From contig CAYXSW010000004.1 in the NCBI GenBank assembly GCA_964467915.1, forward strand, positions 1 to 64,000: DNA of 64,000 nucleotides. Reading direction: 5' to 3'. This document shows positions 1-9,033 of this stretch, piece after piece (position 1 is the first letter of the stretch; the number at the start of each line of letters is the position of its first letter). Origin of the DNA: MED-G16 sp964467915 (lineage in GTDB: Bacteria; Bacteroidota; Bacteroidia; Cytophagales; MED-G16). Both the position numbers and the translations under genes were made by a program. The notes under the pieces are model-generated. The model was not told the DNA's origin. It saw only the letters and a program-made list of their open reading frames with translations, and ran no database searches.

Positions 1-1760
1 TTGATTTGCTGCAGAGCCTTGACCATTTCCTCCTGCTACTGTCACCCCCTCAGTAGGAGGTCCATTTGAAACAGATGGACAATTATCAGTATCATCGTTT
101 ATGATATCTCCATCAGTATCTGATTCAATAGTTAGTATAACTTGCTGGGACCCATTCTCTATACCATTAGTAACAGACTCTATATCTATAATTAAAGTCT
201 CATCATCCTCTATCTCTCCATCCTGGCTAGCAGTTAGAGTTAAATAAGCCATGGTATAGCTATTTAGAGTACTATATGGGACAGTAATACTACTTGATGC
301 TATTGTGTAGTCAGAGGCACTAGCTGAACCGCTGAATGATAAATTTGCAGTAATATCTTGGGCATTTGGCCGCTCACTTAAGGCAATATAAATATCTATA
401 GATTCAGATTCTTTGATTGTTGCGCTTTTGACATAGGAACCTCCACTCTCAATGTTAAGAGTAACAGTTATATCATCAGGTACGACATCATCGCTTTTGA
501 AGACCCTGACGTGGCCAACATCGTTGGTAAAATTATTTTGAACATTACCGTCGTTCTCATTAGAGCTTGTTACAACAATTGACGCGTTACCGCTTATAGC
601 AGTAACTTTACCACTATAGTCAAAAGAACCCTCTCCTGCTAAATAAGCAATATTCTTCCAGTATCCGTCAACGTATTGGAATACTTCAGTAAGGCCTTTA
701 CTAAAATGTGGTGAACCCACAGAAATGAACTTACCATCGTCGTTAAGGGCAACAGATGTACCAAACTCATCTCCCCACTTCCCGTCAAGATCACTTCCAA
801 CTTGTGACCATATTGTTCCATTCCACTCATAAACTCTCACGTGACCACCTCCTAAGCCACCTGCGTTATCAGGTGCACCGATAGCAACTACAGAACCATC
901 TGAGCTGAGAGAGACTGAACTACCAGACTTATCACCTGATGTCTCACCATCAATGTCGCCACCAAGCTGTCTCCAGAAACTAAAACCACTATCCCCTTTA
1001 TACCATTGGTATACTCTTACATGACCAGCATCAGAACCATTATCATCATTATTTAGTGCGCCGATAGCTACTATAGATCCATCAGAACTAATAGAAACTG
1101 ATTGACCAGACTGATCACCTGGTGCCTCACCGTCAATATCTAAGCCTTTTTTATTCCATGCTAACCCATTCCACTCATATACTCTGACATGACCAGAATT
1201 AGAACCATTACCATCATTATTTAGTGCGCCGATAGCTACTATAGATCCATCAGAACTAATAGAAACNNNNNNNNNNNNNNNNNNNNNNNNNNNNNNNNNN
1301 NNNNNNNNNNNNNNNNNNNNNNNNNNNNNNNNNNNNNNNNNNNNNNNNNNNNNNNNNNNNNNNNNNCATCATTATTTAGTGCGCCGATAGCTACTATAGA
1401 TCCATCAGAACTAATAGAAACTGACTGACCAGAATTATCACCCGATATCTCACCGTCAATGTCACTGCCTTTTTGTAACCATGCTGACCCATTCCACTCG
1501 TAGACTCTGACATGACCAGAATTAGATCCATTACCGTCATTATTAATTGCACCAATTGCAACAATAGAACCGTCAGAATTAATAGAAACTGACTGACCAG
1601 AATTATCACCCGATATCTCACCATCAATGTCAGATCCTAACTGTACCCAGTCCTGAGGAAATGCACTATAAGATATTAAAAGAAAAAAAAATAAAACTGA
1701 TATTTTTAGGTTATCCACAACTTTAAATTTACGAATTGGATAATACTTGATTAAGCTCAT
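1..1760 (-). CDS. Secreted beta-propeller / Calx-beta / TSP3 surface protein, partial
   Basis: Seen: a signal peptide (KISVLFFFLLISYSAFPQ) is followed by tandem repeats of about 56 residues with the pattern GSDIDGE..GD.SGQSVS..SDGS.VAIGA..ND..G...GHVRVYEWNG, like the FG-GAP-type repeats of Flavobacteria. After the repeats come a Calx-beta-like domain (about 480-110) and a thrombospondin type 3-like Asp-rich stretch (DTDGDIINDDTDNCP). The frame stays open to the left edge, so the C-terminus, where a T9SS sorting domain would be expected, is missing. A 100-N gap interrupts it and shifts the frame artificially. Possible starts are ATG 1772, ATG 1760 and GTG 1718. The first two overlap the end of the gene upstream; 1760 is chosen. 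Role inferred: calcium-binding adhesin or surface protein. Confidence 0.82.
600..1650 (-). repeat. Tandem 168-bp coding repeats (propeller blades)
   Basis: The same TCAAT anchor (from ATTGA of the DIDGE codons) recurs with phases near 1624, 1456, (gap), 1133, 950 and 785, and a degenerate copy lies near 620. Spacing is 168 bp between the first two copies, then 183 and 165 bp where a few codons are inserted or lost. Units near the N-terminus are almost identical and decay toward the C-terminal side. With one unit hidden in the gap there are seven copies. Confidence 0.85.
1267..1366. other. Assembly gap of 100 N
   Basis: Exactly 100 N, the usual placeholder for a gap of unknown length. It falls inside the near-identical 168-bp repeats. 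Extending the repeat phase across it predicts 113 bp of missing sequence, or 113 plus multiples of 168, which also restores the reading frame. Confidence 0.97.
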
Positions 1761-2454
1761 ACTCAAGTTCATCAATTATATTTATGTAGAGTCTAATAAA
1801 AGTAAGTTTAGTTCCTAAGTAGTCATTTAGGACTATAAGATTTGACTTTAATTTTTTATCATTATTAATAGAATTGTAAAGTAGATTACAATATTTCTCA
1901 GTTGAAACTTTATTATCTGCACCAGCAATGATTATATCTGGGTGGTTAGTAGCTAGAAAAGAAACAAAATCCTCTTTAAGTAATTTCTCATATTCAACTG
2001 TAGTTTTTACATAAGAAAAATAAGTATTATGTAGCCTGCTTAAAATTTCTTTTATTTTATCAGATTTAACAAATTTTAGGGTACCTGCATTTATAACTGA
2101 ATAATACCTATTCATAGGTGGGTCAAATACTCTGAAATATATTAAATTAAATTCTATACTATTTTTACTTGTAGTTAACTTTAAAAGAGAATCTACATTA
2201 AATCTCATACCATCGGCATCAAGAAACATCCTTAGAATCTGTCTATCACTACTCCATCTATTTAGTCTCTCATCACAGTAATTTCTTATCTCATTAACCT
2301 CCATCTTCAAACTGTTAAGTACTTTAATTCTTTCATCTTCATTTTGATTATCTATAGATATCTCATTTAACCAGAAAGAAACAGATATACCTACTACAAT
2401 TACTATAAATTCAAATAGATACTTGATAATGTACTTTTTTTTGAGATAAGACAT
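1729..2454 (-). CDS. DUF6090-like single-TM protein
   Basis: A 241-residue protein with a short basic N-terminus, one TM helix (about residues 10-29, FEFIVIVVGISVSFWLNE) and a mostly helical soluble part. The TM followed by a kinked charged helix with an early Asn-Glu and ERIKVLNSLKMEVNEIR resembles the Bacteroidota DUF6090 family, whose function is unknown. That assignment is by overall pattern only. The ATG at 2454 is unambiguous. Its 3' end overlaps the start region of the propeller gene on the same strand, so the two could be co-transcribed. It is divergent from the SnoaL-like lipoprotein gene. Confidence 0.75.
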   Translation of the reverse strand: MSYLKKKYIIKYLFEFIVIVVGISVSFWLNEISIDNQNEDERIKVLNSLKMEVNEIRNYCDERLNRWSSDRQILRMFLDADGMRFNVDSLLKLTTSKNSIEFNLIYFRVFDPPMNRYYSVINAGTLKFVKSDKIKEILSRLHNTYFSYVKTTVEYEKLLKEDFVSFLATNHPDIIIAGADNKVSTEKYCNLLYNSINNDKKLKSNLIVLNDYLGTKLTFIRLYINIIDELEYELNQVLSNS

Positions 2455-2528
2455 AATTCTTGGTTTTTTTAAAAATAAACAAAAATCTTCTTATTACATT
2501 AGTTAATATTTTTAATAAAAAATCGAAT

Positions 2529-3011
2529 ATGAGAAATTTACTAATTTTATTTATATCAATAGTGTTTGTTAGCTGTAACCAACAAACTTCAAATGTTGAT
2601 AACGCAGAATGGTCTGGATCTATATCTGAAAATGATAATAAGACTCAGATTGTTAGAAATGTTATGCAGTCATATGTTGACAATAACATGATGACTATGA
2701 AAGATCACTTTAATCCAGATGCTAAAATTTCAGTTAATGATGACATTATTTCGTTTGATGAGATGGTTGCCGGATTTGCTTCAGGACATGAAAAATTTGA
2801 TAACATCACGCATTCAAATGTAATTGCTACAACTATGTTTTATAACAATGGAAAAGTATTTACAAATACTTGGTATGATTGGAGCGGAATATCAAAAAAC
2901 ACTGGTGAAGAAGTTAATTTAAGAGGATATTGTTCCTGGGAATGGGATAATGATAAAATCGTTTCGGTTTACAACGCATTTGATCCTACGAAATATAATG
3001 AACATTTCTAA
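2529..3011 (+). CDS. SnoaL/NTF2-like lipoprotein
   Basis: 160 residues. The ATG at 2529 is preferred over an upstream in-frame ATG at 2460 because it gives a clean lipoprotein signal (MRNLLILFISIVFVSC, Cys at about 16). The mature part has the size and helix-then-sheet layout of NTF2/SnoaL-like proteins: IVRNVMQSYVDNNMMTMKDHF, then strands such as GKVFTNTWYDWSG and GYCSWEWDNDKIVSVYNAFDP. The exact role is unknown; in Bacteroidota such proteins are cell-envelope ligand binders or enzymes of undefined specificity. A paralogue with the same layout lies at 33130-33642. A strong hairpin terminator follows. Confidence 0.8.
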   Translation: MRNLLILFISIVFVSCNQQTSNVDNAEWSGSISENDNKTQIVRNVMQSYVDNNMMTMKDHFNPDAKISVNDDIISFDEMVAGFASGHEKFDNITHSNVIATTMFYNNGKVFTNTWYDWSGISKNTGEEVNLRGYCSWEWDNDKIVSVYNAFDPTKYNEHF

Positions 3012-3028
3012 AATTAATTAATTAAAAA

Positions 3029-3050
3029 GGGCCTTTAAAAAGGCCTTTTT
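3029..3050. terminator. Rho-independent, likely bidirectional terminator
   Basis: A GGCCTTT/AAAGGCC inverted repeat with a very short loop is flanked by A5 on the left and T5 on the right, so it can act on both strands. It closes the SnoaL-like gene and also faces the minus-strand DinB/MscS pair. Confidence 0.85.
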
Positions 3051-3061
3051 AAAATCATTTG

Positions 3062-3157
3062 ATGTTAAAACATTTTATACCAAAAAAATTTAAGCTACCA
3101 TTTAGAATAATCATAATCTTGGGTGTACTTATATTTATTCTATTTAGAAATACTTGA
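3062..3157 (+). CDS. Possible 31-residue membrane peptide
   Basis: An ATG ORF of 31 codons reads MLKHFIPKKFKLPF followed by a hydrophobic run RIIIILGVLIFILF and ends RNT. It has a basic amphipathic head and one predicted TM helix. It lies just downstream of a strong terminator and convergent with the DinB gene, in one of the few open intergenic spaces of the window. No promoter motif is evident upstream. It could be a real small membrane protein or chance. Confidence 0.35.
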   Translation: MLKHFIPKKFKLPFRIIIILGVLIFILFRNT

Positions 3158-3167
3158 AAAAAAGAAT

Positions 3168-3737
3168 TTACATTTTAATACCCATAAAATGATTAACACC
3201 TATTGGTATTGGGTTTCCAGAAGCTCTCCTAAAGGCAACTATTTGTCCAATATGATACAGAGAGTCTGATATTGGTCCATGAAATAAATTATATAAATCA
3301 AATTGTTGCTTACCAAAAATAACCTTACTATTTGCAAAGTCAGATTCAGTAAATTCATCTAATTTATCAATACTATTTTTCAACAAGTCAAGTGTATTAT
3401 TTCTTAAATCATTGTATGATAAATCAGGATAAGATTTTGACCTAATAACTTCTTTATTGTGTAATCCACTATTAATAATTATTGAAAGTCCATATATATG
3501 CTCAAGTGTTGCTCTACTTGTTATTCCAGACTCAGAAGGCTTATAATTAAGATCTTTCTCTTCAAGACCTTCAGTAGCCCAATAATATCTAAAACCCACA
3601 CTATGAATAAATCTTGATATAACAGCTTTATTAGAATAATTTTCATCAAACTTTTTTATCTCATAAAAATAATTTTTCTCTTGTGCTTCCATTTTAAAAT
3701 TTATAAAAAATAAAAATATTATTAAGTATTTTTTCAT
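3168..3737 (-). CDS. Secreted DinB-fold protein
   Basis: 189 residues with a signal peptide (MKKYLIIFLFFINFKMEAQ). The mature part is all-helical and fits the DinB/YfiT-like four-helix metal-dependent superfamily: FRYYWATEGLEEKDLNYKPSE, ATLEHIYGLS and SLYHIGQIVAFRR are typical. H80, H153 and H162 are candidate metal ligands. DinB proteins are often thiol-dependent transferases, but the substrate here is unknown. Most family members are cytoplasmic; export is common in Flavobacteria. The gene starts 2 bp after the MscS stop on the same strand, so the two probably form one operon. Confidence 0.8.
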   Translation of the reverse strand: MKKYLIIFLFFINFKMEAQEKNYFYEIKKFDENYSNKAVISRFIHSVGFRYYWATEGLEEKDLNYKPSESGITSRATLEHIYGLSIIINSGLHNKEVIRSKSYPDLSYNDLRNNTLDLLKNSIDKLDEFTESDFANSKVIFGKQQFDLYNLFHGPISDSLYHIGQIVAFRRASGNPIPIGVNHFMGIKM

Positions 3738-3739
3738 AA

Positions 3740-4618
3740 CTATTTACTTTTAATGTGAACATCCCTTTGAGGATATGGTATTTTGATATTGTTTTCTTTG
3801 AATTTCTTAAATATCGCAAAATATATTTCACTTTTTAAGAATTCAGGTTTGTCAGTGTAACTAGAAGTCCATATCCCTAACCTAAAGTCTAATGAACTAT
3901 CACCAAAATCATCAAAAAAGACTTTTGGCTTTGGTTCTTTCTGTACATTTGGATTTTCGTCGGCAACCTCTAATAATAATTTCTTTACTACTTCTGGATC
4001 TTCATTATAGCTCACTCCTACAGGTAATCTAAAACGAACTATTCTATTATTATGGCTCCAATTAATCACTTGACTAGATACAAATTCTGAGTTAGGAACA
4101 ATTATTGATATATTATCATTTGTGACAATTGTTGTAGATCTTAATGAAATATTTACAATATCACCACTTACATCACCTACCTCAACCCTATCACCAACCT
4201 TAATCGGTTCCTCAACTAATATTGTTAATCCACTTATCAGGTTATCAGTTACTTTCTGGAAACCAAAACCAATTCCTACACCTAGTGCACCAGCCAATAA
4301 ACTTAAGGCACTTAGGTCGATACCAACAGCTTGTATTATAATTATTGTTCCTATTAACATCATAGTGATTCTAACACCATTTGCTAACGATTCCCTAAAT
4401 GACTTCTTAAGTTTAGACCTAACAAGAATTTTATTAAGTAGAATTAATCTAACATTCTTTGATACAACAATTAGTAGATAAAAACTAGCAAAAAAAACAA
4501 CTATGGTCCCAATGCTTACCTCTGAATCGCCAATTTTGAAAAGGGTTTTATTGAAAATAAAAAGGAATTCTGATAATAATTTTAAAACTCTAGAAAAAAA
4601 GTCATTGAAATATTCCAT
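3740..4618 (-). CDS. Small-conductance mechanosensitive channel (MscS family)
   Basis: 292 residues, close to E. coli MscS length. An N-terminal TM helix pair (about 25-60 and 75-95) precedes a glycine/alanine-rich pore helix (LSLLAGALGVGIGFGFQKVTDNLISGL) and the beta domain GDRVEVGDVSGDIVNISLRSTTIVTNDN, with NSEFVSSQVINWS at the start of the vestibule. It opens under membrane tension to release solutes on osmotic downshift. It probably shares an mRNA with the downstream DinB-like gene. The ATG at 4618 is the natural start. Confidence 0.93.
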   Translation of the reverse strand: MEYFNDFFSRVLKLLSEFLFIFNKTLFKIGDSEVSIGTIVVFFASFYLLIVVSKNVRLILLNKILVRSKLKKSFRESLANGVRITMMLIGTIIIIQAVGIDLSALSLLAGALGVGIGFGFQKVTDNLISGLTILVEEPIKVGDRVEVGDVSGDIVNISLRSTTIVTNDNISIIVPNSEFVSSQVINWSHNNRIVRFRLPVGVSYNEDPEVVKKLLLEVADENPNVQKEPKPKVFFDDFGDSSLDFRLGIWTSSYTDKPEFLKSEIYFAIFKKFKENNIKIPYPQRDVHIKSK

Positions 4619-4694
4619 TTGAGAATGAAATTTAAAATTTAAAATTTAGAATATTAAGTTTCATAGATTTTTTTTTATAAATTATGACGAAATA

Positions 4695-6017
4695 ATGGAA
4701 AATAACCAAAAAACTCTTTTTGGACACCCTTACGGTTTATATGTCCTCTTCTTTACTGAGCTATGGGAAAGATTTTCTTACTACGGGATGAGAGCTCTTC
4801 TCGTCTTGTTCTTAATTTCAGAGACAACTGCAGAAAATCCAGGTTATGGCTGGTCAGAAGTTGAAGCTCTAAAGCTTTACGGGTGGTATACCATGTTAGT
4901 ATACGTTGCTGGAATACCAGGAGGATTACTCGCTGATAAAGTATTAGGCCAGAAGAAGACTGTAATGTTAGGTGGCTTCCTTCTTGTACTTGGTCATTGC
5001 ATATTAGCTGTTGATAATATAAATGCCTTTTATGCAGGTCTAGGTTTCATAATTTTAGGAGTTGGTGGATTGAAACCTAATATATCAACAATGGTTGGTG
5101 GCCTTTATAATAAAGAGGATGACAGAAGAGATATAGGCTTCAAAATTTTCTATATGGGAATAAATATTGGAGCATTTCTTTCCGCAATAATTATTGGGGG
5201 GATTGGAGAGGTTTATGGTTGGCATTATGGATTTGGTCTTGCTGGTTTAGGTATGTTACTTGGCCAATTGGTGTTTATGAGGGGACAAAAATATTTAGTT
5301 GGCGTAGGGGATTTCATTGGTAAAAATGATAATCCTAATAAAGAAATGATGGAAAAACCTCTTACTAAAGTAGAGAGAGATAGAGTTATTGTATTATTAC
5401 TCTCCTTTCTAATTGTTGTGGTATTCTGGGGAGCATTTGAGCAGGCTGGTGGGTTAATGAACATATATGCCTTTGAAAAAACAAATAGAATGATTGAAAG
5501 CTTAAACTTTGAAGTTCCAGCTACTTGGTTTCAATCTTTAAATGCTGGATTTATTGTATTATTCGCTGTGGCTGTTGGTAAATTTTGGGCTTGGTGGAAA
5601 TCTCTTGGAAAAGAATCTGCTCTTTTATTTCAAATGGCTATTGGTGTAATTATTATGGCTATAGGTTTTCTTTTTATGAGTATGGCTTCATTAGAATTCC
5701 AAGACAAAGGCTCAAGTGCAATGTATTTTCTTGTATTTGCATATTTATTTCATACACTAGGTGAATTATGTACATCACCAACCGCAATGGCATTAATAAC
5801 AAAAATTGCTCCAATTAAGTATGCATCTATAATGATGGGGACTTATTTTGCATGTACAGGATTTGGAAACAAACTTGCAGCTTATCTAGGTGAATGGGCA
5901 CAAACTGCAGGTGAATTTGAAATTTTTACTGGAATTTTTGTTTTCTGTTCTTTATTTGGAGTATTGGTTATACTATTAATCAAGCCACTCAAAAGGTTGA
6001 CACACGGTCTGGATTAA
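4695..6017 (+). CDS. Proton-dependent oligopeptide transporter (POT/PTR2)
   Basis: A 440-residue MFS protein. The N-terminal signature E22-x-x-E25-R26-F-S-Y-Y is the proton-coupling motif of POT carriers, which import di- and tripeptides through the inner membrane. Further hallmarks are the GGLLADKVLGQKKTVMLGG loop and GGLKPNISTMVGGLY. About 12 hydrophobic segments are visible. It is slightly short for the family (usually 450-500 or more). Its stop codon abuts that of the opposed gene with no spacer. Peptide uptake fits a protein-degrading lifestyle. Confidence 0.93.
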   Translation: MENNQKTLFGHPYGLYVLFFTELWERFSYYGMRALLVLFLISETTAENPGYGWSEVEALKLYGWYTMLVYVAGIPGGLLADKVLGQKKTVMLGGFLLVLGHCILAVDNINAFYAGLGFIILGVGGLKPNISTMVGGLYNKEDDRRDIGFKIFYMGINIGAFLSAIIIGGIGEVYGWHYGFGLAGLGMLLGQLVFMRGQKYLVGVGDFIGKNDNPNKEMMEKPLTKVERDRVIVLLLSFLIVVVFWGAFEQAGGLMNIYAFEKTNRMIESLNFEVPATWFQSLNAGFIVLFAVAVGKFWAWWKSLGKESALLFQMAIGVIIMAIGFLFMSMASLEFQDKGSSAMYFLVFAYLFHTLGELCTSPTAMALITKIAPIKYASIMMGTYFACTGFGNKLAAYLGEWAQTAGEFEIFTGIFVFCSLFGVLVILLIKPLKRLTHGLD

Positions 6018-7262
6018 TTAATTTTCGTACCTTGAATTTATAATTTCATTAAATCTATTTAGTGCTTTCTCTTCTACCTGGAATTGAAGATTTGGATCCA
6101 CAGGACGGTTTGTAGAATATCTTAAATAACCTTTTGGCAATGCTCTTCTATCTCCTTTATAGGCAATATAAGAGTTCTTATACTCATAATATTTTGATAT
6201 TTTTTCATCTATTAATGCATTTCCATAGAGTGCGTCTGATATTGTTAAATTCATCTCTAATCTTGAGTTACCATATAGTTCATAGACTCTTCCTACAGCT
6301 GTTTTTGTTACAGTCGTAGTTGTGCTATCATTTACTCTTTCTTTAACTTGAACTGAATTACTAAAAGGTATTGAATTAATTACCTTTATATTGTTAATGG
6401 TAAAGTTTATGTAAACTATCTCAAAGATTTCATCAATTATAGGATCTTCAGAAGCAGACTGAACTAAACTTTTAATATAACCTGGATCCGAATCTTGTAA
6501 ATTAATAGGAACCTCATTAACTAATGCTGAAGTAATATTTTTTGTAAAACGTCTTGCAAAAATTTTATCTCTAATTTTATCATGAAGCCTATTAAAATTA
6601 TTGTTAGTATAGTTTTTTTTTGTGATTACAATTTTTACTTTTCCTAATTCTAAAGTTTTTTCAATTAATTCTTTTACATTATTATAGCTATCTACGTACG
6701 AATCAGATTTTACATATAATCTATAGGCTTTTCTATATTCATCTTTAGTAGGTGAAGCTGATTGAGACAAAATTCTATTTGCTTCATTATAAAAGTTTGC
6801 TGCGGTTATATTATTGTATTCATTCAAAAGATTTTTCGTGTTATTAATTTCGTTTGCAAAATCATAAGTATTCTCAGTAATAATATTTTTATTTTTAAGT
6901 TTTACTTTTTTAGGGAAATTTATTAATTCACTTTGAATTTGATTTAACCTATTGTAAGTAGTATAAATTTCTTTCATCTGAATTGCAGATTGTTCGTCCT
7001 TATATGGAACAGCTTGATCTACTAATCTTTTTATTTTAGATAAGTTATTTGTGTTTGCTAAGGTTATTGATCTTTCAAAAAGTTTAGCAGCAGTCTTGAA
7101 GTTATTTTTAATTTGTAAAGATTTAATAGAATATAAAGTCGCATTTATATAGTCACGTTCCTTAAACGCTTTATTTGCATCCCTGTTAAATTCTCGATGA
7201 TTTTGACCACTAATGATATTTGAAAAAATTAATGATATACATAAAAATAGAATATTTTTCAT
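6018..7262 (-). CDS. Uncharacterised secreted protein with helical N-terminal half
   Basis: 414 residues with a signal peptide (MKNILFLCISLIFSNIISGQ). Residues about 25-200 look like degenerate TPR-type helices (ANKAFKERDYINATLYSIKSL, AAKLFERSITLAN, AYRLYVKSDSYVDSYNNVKELI). The rest is mixed alpha/beta (KVKIVITKKNYTN, YINFTINNIKVINSIPF). No catalytic motif is recognised. It is found next to housekeeping genes without an obvious partner. Its place is probably the periplasm or outer membrane inner face. I do not recognise the family. Confidence 0.75.
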   Translation of the reverse strand: MKNILFLCISLIFSNIISGQNHREFNRDANKAFKERDYINATLYSIKSLQIKNNFKTAAKLFERSITLANTNNLSKIKRLVDQAVPYKDEQSAIQMKEIYTTYNRLNQIQSELINFPKKVKLKNKNIITENTYDFANEINNTKNLLNEYNNITAANFYNEANRILSQSASPTKDEYRKAYRLYVKSDSYVDSYNNVKELIEKTLELGKVKIVITKKNYTNNNFNRLHDKIRDKIFARRFTKNITSALVNEVPINLQDSDPGYIKSLVQSASEDPIIDEIFEIVYINFTINNIKVINSIPFSNSVQVKERVNDSTTTTVTKTAVGRVYELYGNSRLEMNLTISDALYGNALIDEKISKYYEYKNSYIAYKGDRRALPKGYLRYSTNRPVDPNLQFQVEEKALNRFNEIINSRYEN

Positions 7263-7307
7263 CCATACAATCTAGTATTAATTCCAATAATATTCAAAAG
7301 CTCTAGA

Positions 7308-8372
7308 TTAATTCATTATCTCAATCTTTGTATTATCACAATATAATTCTCTCATTTTATCTACAGTTAGACAGGAATGAATAGGTATAATAGATACCTT
7401 TTGACCTATTTTAAAGTCTTCATTTTTTTCTAACTCCACAATACCATGTTCCTGAGAAAGGGACACTATTTTTCCAATTTTATTATCTAAACTCCAGTAG
7501 TCTCCTTGGTAAACATACCCATAGCATTTTTTTTCATTCTCTAAAATATAATCTTTTGAAAGGTGAACTGAACCACAGTAAATCAACATACGATTTCTGT
7601 CATCATAAATAGAAACTATAGGGCAAATTACTCTCAACGCAATATCATCTAATTTACATGAACCTATTTTGTACTGTGCTATATCATAATAAATTAAGTT
7701 ACCGGGTCTTATCTCAGTTATAAAATCAGGATAGTCTTCAATTATGCTACATGAAGGAGTATCCCCTATTGAAATGTCAAGGTTTGGAAAAGTATTATTT
7801 AATTTTTTAAGTTTATTAATAGAATCATAAAATACCTCTCTTATTTCATCTTTAGAATTTGAATTATAAGTATTTCCAAAATGAGAAAGGAAACCTTTAA
7901 AGTTAATTTTATCTGATGAATTTAAAAGATTAGTTATTTTTTTTATTGATTCTATTTTATCATACCTTATTCCTGCCCTACTATAACCAACATCTATCTT
8001 TAAATAAACATTTATTTTATTTGAAAGTTTTTTATCTAGAATATCTAAAGATTCATATGAATCAATTAAAATGTTAAGACTTACTTTATTTTGTAAAACC
8101 TTTATATCATCTAATTCTAAAATGTTCAATGGAAAAGCAATTAAAATGTCATCCCACTCATTAGAAAAGTATTTAGCCATAGATACAGATGAAACAGTGA
8201 TTGATTTTATTCCAAATTTTTTAAACCATCTACCAACTTGCAAAGACTGATGAGTCTTAAAATGAGGTCTAAAATTAATATCATTATGCTCAGCTAAAAT
8301 ATTTATTCTTTTGAGGTTTTTTAAACATTTTTCTTTATTAAGCAATAAGGTAGGTTTAATGACATCAATCAT
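7308..8372 (-). CDS. D-threonine aldolase / D-serine dehydratase-like PLP enzyme
   Basis: 354 residues with the alanine racemase-type TIM barrel followed by a beta domain. FRPHFKTH near the N-terminus carries the PLP lysine (K39), and SRAGIRYD, GDTPSCS and PGNLIYYD are typical PLP-binding loops. The C-terminal IPIHSCLTVD supplies H332 and C334, the zinc pair known in the DSD1-type D-serine dehydratases and D-threonine aldolases. It likely cleaves or dehydrates a D-beta-hydroxy amino acid in the cytoplasm, perhaps derived from peptidoglycan or dissolved D-amino acids. The exact substrate cannot be read from the sequence. It stands alone, divergent from the ECF operon. Confidence 0.88.
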   Translation of the reverse strand: MIDVIKPTLLLNKEKCLKNLKRINILAEHNDINFRPHFKTHQSLQVGRWFKKFGIKSITVSSVSMAKYFSNEWDDILIAFPLNILELDDIKVLQNKVSLNILIDSYESLDILDKKLSNKINVYLKIDVGYSRAGIRYDKIESIKKITNLLNSSDKINFKGFLSHFGNTYNSNSKDEIREVFYDSINKLKKLNNTFPNLDISIGDTPSCSIIEDYPDFITEIRPGNLIYYDIAQYKIGSCKLDDIALRVICPIVSIYDDRNRMLIYCGSVHLSKDYILENEKKCYGYVYQGDYWSLDNKIGKIVSLSQEHGIVELEKNEDFKIGQKVSIIPIHSCLTVDKMRELYCDNTKIEIMN

Positions 8373-8438
8373 ATTAACAGAAATTAAGAATCTTATTAAC
8401 CAGTTATTATATTTATTAGTTAATATGCAAATAAAACC

Positions 8439-9008
8439 TTGGAAGAAAAAAATTTAATTAAAAATTTAAAATTACAGGACGAAGGTGCTTTCAAATATCT
8501 TGTTGAAAATTATAAAGATTTTGTATATAACACATGTATATCAATAATTCAAAATATTGATGATTCAGATGACATATCTCAAGAGGTTTTTATTCAAATT
8601 TATAAATCAATTAAAAATTTTAAAGAAAAGTCAAGTTTATCAACTTGGATATATAAGATAACCGTATCTAAGTGCTTTGAGTATTTAAGATTTAAAAAAA
8701 GAAAAAAAAGATTTTCATTTTTTGTCAATTTATTTAGAGATGATGGAACCATCATTGATATTCCTGAATTTGAACATCCTGGAATAATTTTAGAGAAAAA
8801 AGAAAACTCTAAATTATTATTTGATGCTATTGATAAATTAAATGAGGAACAAAAAACAGCATATATATTAAAAAACATTCAAGGGTTATCATATAAAAAA
8901 ATATCTGATATAATGAATAAATCAACTTCATCTATTGAATCTTTAATATTTAGAGCTAAAAAAAATTTAAAAAAACATCTTGAAAAAAAAATGAATAACA
9001 AGAAATAG
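8439..9008 (+). CDS. ECF-type RNA polymerase sigma factor
   Basis: 189 residues with region 2 (YKDFVYNTCISIIQNIDDSDDISQEVFIQIYKSIKNFKEKSSLSTWIYKI) and region 4 (NEEQKTAYILKNIQGLSYKKISDIMNKSTSSIESLIFRAKKNLKK), and no sigma region 1 or 3. The start must be the TTG at 8439: no ATG or GTG lies in frame between it and an upstream stop at 8421. The gene heads a same-strand run of a beta-barrel, a one-TM protein and a CpxP-like protein, suggesting a regulated envelope-stress or metal-response unit. Confidence 0.92.
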   Translation: MEEKNLIKNLKLQDEGAFKYLVENYKDFVYNTCISIIQNIDDSDDISQEVFIQIYKSIKNFKEKSSLSTWIYKITVSKCFEYLRFKKRKKRFSFFVNLFRDDGTIIDIPEFEHPGIILEKKENSKLLFDAIDKLNEEQKTAYILKNIQGLSYKKISDIMNKSTSSIESLIFRAKKNLKKHLEKKMNNKK

Positions 9009-9033
9009 TTAATTTTAACATCTAATAAATAGA

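Noticed and set aside
639..830. A 63-codon minus-strand ORF
   Set aside because: Out of frame with the continuous propeller/Calx-beta reading frame on the same strand.
1394..1627. An ORF inside the propeller repeats in another frame
   Set aside because: It is an out-of-frame shadow of the repeats; the real frame carries the repeat motif and signal peptide.
600..1650. CRISPR or mobile-element repeat array
   Set aside because: 168-bp units translate into a protein domain in one frame and have no inverted ends or spacers.
4122..4481. A 119-codon ORF antisense to mscS
   Set aside because: Shadow of the MscS gene; the sequence is only the complement of its pore region.
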